Assembly: GCA_904419785.1 (NCBI GenBank)
Contig: CAJFSY010000002.1
Location: forward strand, 1 to 64,000
Source: an uncultured Neglectibacter sp.
Lineage (GTDB): Bacteria > Bacillota > Clostridia > Oscillospirales > Acutalibacteraceae
Reading direction: 5' to 3'
DNA length: 64,000 bases
The position numbers and the translations under genes were made by a program. Each line of letters begins with the position of its first letter. Within the stretch, counting starts at the first letter, position 1. The notes under the pieces were generated by a model, which was not told the DNA's origin, made no database searches, and worked only from the letters and a program-made list of their open reading frames with translations. Shown here piece by piece: positions 62,441 through 64,000 of this stretch.

Positions 62441-64000
62441 ATGAGACAATTACGAAAAATCACAGCAGTTTTTTTGGCGGTTTTGTGCGCGGCGATGACT
62501 TGGGGAATCAGCGCTTCGGCAGAAGGTTTCGAGTATAACTGGGATACGGATAAAGAGAATAATCCGGATGGCCCCCATTGCAAGGCTTATTTTATGCTGA
62601 ACCTGGATACAGATAAGGTAGTATATGCCGAAAACGCCGACGAACAGCTCCCCATGGCTTCTTTGACGAAGATCATGAGTTATATCGTGGCCTACGAAAA
62701 CATTCCCGATATTGAGAACGCCGAGATCACCATCCCTCAGAGCGTGGTGGATGAATTAGTGGGCACCGGCAGTTCGGTGGCGGATTTTGACGTGGGCGAC
62801 ACGTTCACCGGGGAGCAGATGCTTTACCTGATGATGGTGCCTTCCGGCAATAACGCGGCTCTTACCCTGGCTAAGTATGTGGACTCTCTGTATGCTTCCG
62901 GACAGATCGGTCAGGAGGATACTGGATCTGCTTCCGGAGAGGGGAGTTCTTCCACTACGGAAAGTTCTTCCAACGATGATCCGGAAGCGGCTGGGGGGAA
63001 TACGGATTCCGTTTCGTCCAGCAGTGCGTCAACCTCGTCTCAAAGCAGTGAGGAATTTGACCCAACAGACTACTCTGAGACCAGCTATTTCGTGCAGCTG
63101 ATGAATGAAAAAGCCGCGGAGCTGGGATGTACCAATACTCACTTTACCAATCCTCATGGTTTGCATAACGAGAACCACTATTCTACCGCCAGGGATATGG
63201 TGACCATCACCAAGTACGCCATGAGCCTTCCTTTGTTTACGCAGGTTACCAGTACCACAGCCTATAATTATTATCCTATCGGTCATCCTGAAAAGGAAAA
63301 GACAGCCAATACCACCAACAAAATGTTGACAAACTGGGCTTATAACGACGGGTATTCTTATTATTACCGGTATGCCACAGGCGTCAAAACAGGCTCTCAT
63401 GACCAGGCGGGGTATTGCATTGTGGCTTCGGCCACTTATGAAGGTTATACCTATGTGGTTGCCTGTTTGGGCAGCCCCTCGGTAGATGCCAATGGGGAAA
63501 GCATCGCCCTTCACGGAGAGATGCGTGACGCTGCCACGTTGTTCCGGTGGGCGTTTCTGGGATTAGAGATACGAACGGTAGTAGCCCAGGGAGACCTTTT
63601 GGCAGATGTGCCGTTAAAATACGCTTGGCAGCAGGACAACCTTCAGCTGGTGGCTGGGGAGAACGTATCGGTGATGTTGCCCAAAAGTGTGGACGCCTCT
63701 AGTATTATTGTAGAGACAGACGTGCCGGAAAACGTGCAGGCGCCTATTGAGCGGGGCCAGCAGGTAGGCACCGCCACCATGAGCTATGCGGGAGAAGTGA
63801 TCGCCACAGTGCCGCTGGTGGCTTCAGAATCGGTTTCTCGCAGCGAGATGCTTTCCTTTATCAGCCAGGGGACTTCGGTGTTTACGTCTCCGTGGTTCCT
63901 GATCATTATGGGGGTTATCGCGGCTCTGATCGTCATCTATATTATCCTAATCTTTTTGTACCGCCGGAAACAGAGACAGCTCCGCAAGGTGCGTAAGTAT
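62441..64000 (+). CDS. D-alanyl-D-alanine carboxypeptidase (cut by window end)
   Basis: At least 520 residues; no stop before the window ends. A signal peptide (1-27, ending SASA) is followed by the penicillin-binding fold: Ser74-Lys77 (ASLTKIM), SGN (135-137) and KTG (316-318). The S11 C-terminal domain and a membrane helix (about 488-510), then basic residues, follow. It trims pentapeptides in peptidoglycan. Unusual is a Ser/Thr/Glu-rich insert (about 161-206) between SGN and KTG. The start has GGAAAGGAATG upstream. Divergent from sbcD; I could not assign its promoter with confidence. Confidence 0.92.
   Translation, partial: MRQLRKITAVFLAVLCAAMTWGISASAEGFEYNWDTDKENNPDGPHCKAYFMLNLDTDKVVYAENADEQLPMASLTKIMSYIVAYENIPDIENAEITIPQSVVDELVGTGSSVADFDVGDTFTGEQMLYLMMVPSGNNAALTLAKYVDSLYASGQIGQEDTGSASGEGSSSTTESSSNDDPEAAGGNTDSVSSSSASTSSQSSEEFDPTDYSETSYFVQLMNEKAAELGCTNTHFTNPHGLHNENHYSTARDMVTITKYAMSLPLFTQVTSTTAYNYYPIGHPEKEKTANTTNKMLTNWAYNDGYSYYYRYATGVKTGSHDQAGYCIVASATYEGYTYVVACLGSPSVDANGESIALHGEMRDAATLFRWAFLGLEIRTVVAQGDLLADVPLKYAWQQDNLQLVAGENVSVMLPKSVDASSIIVETDVPENVQAPIERGQQVGTATMSYAGEVIATVPLVASESVSRSEMLSFISQGTSVFTSPWFLIIMGVIAALIVIYIILIFLYRRKQRQLRKVRKY

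Overview
The window looks like chromosomal DNA from an anaerobic Clostridia bacterium of the Oscillospiraceae/Acutalibacteraceae kind, probably from a gut. Signs of this are a type I dockerin on a wall-spanning protein, a GH130 mannoside phosphorylase, GH36 and GH42 galactosidases without transporters, a split Na+-pumping oxaloacetate decarboxylase, DUF4364, VanW and DUF368 proteins, strong AGGAGG ribosome sites, frequent GTG/TTG starts, and many promoters close to TTGACA-N17-TATAAT. No phage, insertion sequence, CRISPR array or other mobile element was seen. Both ends cut through ordinary chromosome, and the last gene runs off the right edge.

Layout. 1-7.2 kb (minus strand): tRNA-Lys, alpha-galactosidase, a membrane-anchored dockerin protein, DUF4364 regulator, a flippase and a GT2 glycosyltransferase. 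7.4-13.4 kb (plus): GH130 phosphorylase, an XRE regulator with a coupled membrane protein, DegV, DUF2752, a polytopic glycosyltransferase and a ferredoxin-type aldo/keto reductase. 13.6-19.8 kb: a surface-polymer operon (polyprenyl sugar-phosphate transferase, TagA-like ManNAc transferase, UDP-GlcNAc 2-epimerase, LTA-synthase-like enzyme, GNAT). 20-23.5 kb: oxaloacetate decarboxylase as four genes (gamma, separate biotin carrier, beta, alpha). 23.6-27 kb: HdeD-like membrane protein, TIM-barrel epimerase, AlkD-like protein and a diacylglycerol glucosyltransferase-like gene.

27.2-35.5 kb: VanW lipoprotein, then nadE, a 2-hydroxyacid dehydrogenase, cysteine desulfurase, thiI and cinA. The desulfurase and ThiI form a natural sulfur relay for tRNA 4-thiouridine. 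35.6-42.2 kb: gluQ, a DUF368 carrier-lipid translocase, a HAD phosphatase, malic enzyme, an ECF substrate-binding component and an HtrA protease. 42.4-48.9 kb: a full F1Fo ATP synthase operon (atpBEFHAGDC, no atpI). 49-54 kb: GH42 beta-galactosidase, then on the opposite strand a P-loop kinase and a GH13_18-like phosphorylase in one transcript. 54-64 kb: mutY, a MurJ/SpoVB-type flippase, a VOC and metallo-beta-lactamase pair, sbcDC, and a D,D-carboxypeptidase.

How they work together: the window combines glycoside breakdown by phosphorolysis and hydrolysis, pyruvate/malate/oxaloacetate interconversion linked to a sodium pump, and building of the cell surface. The ATP synthase c subunit lacks the sodium-binding residues, so the sodium gradient and ATP synthesis are probably not directly joined. 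The least explained items are the kinase plus GH13_18 pair, the 23-bp-spaced operator array before an XRE gene that has an ATA in place of its start codon, and a surface-polymer operon mixing exopolysaccharide-type initiation with teichoic-acid-type enzymes.
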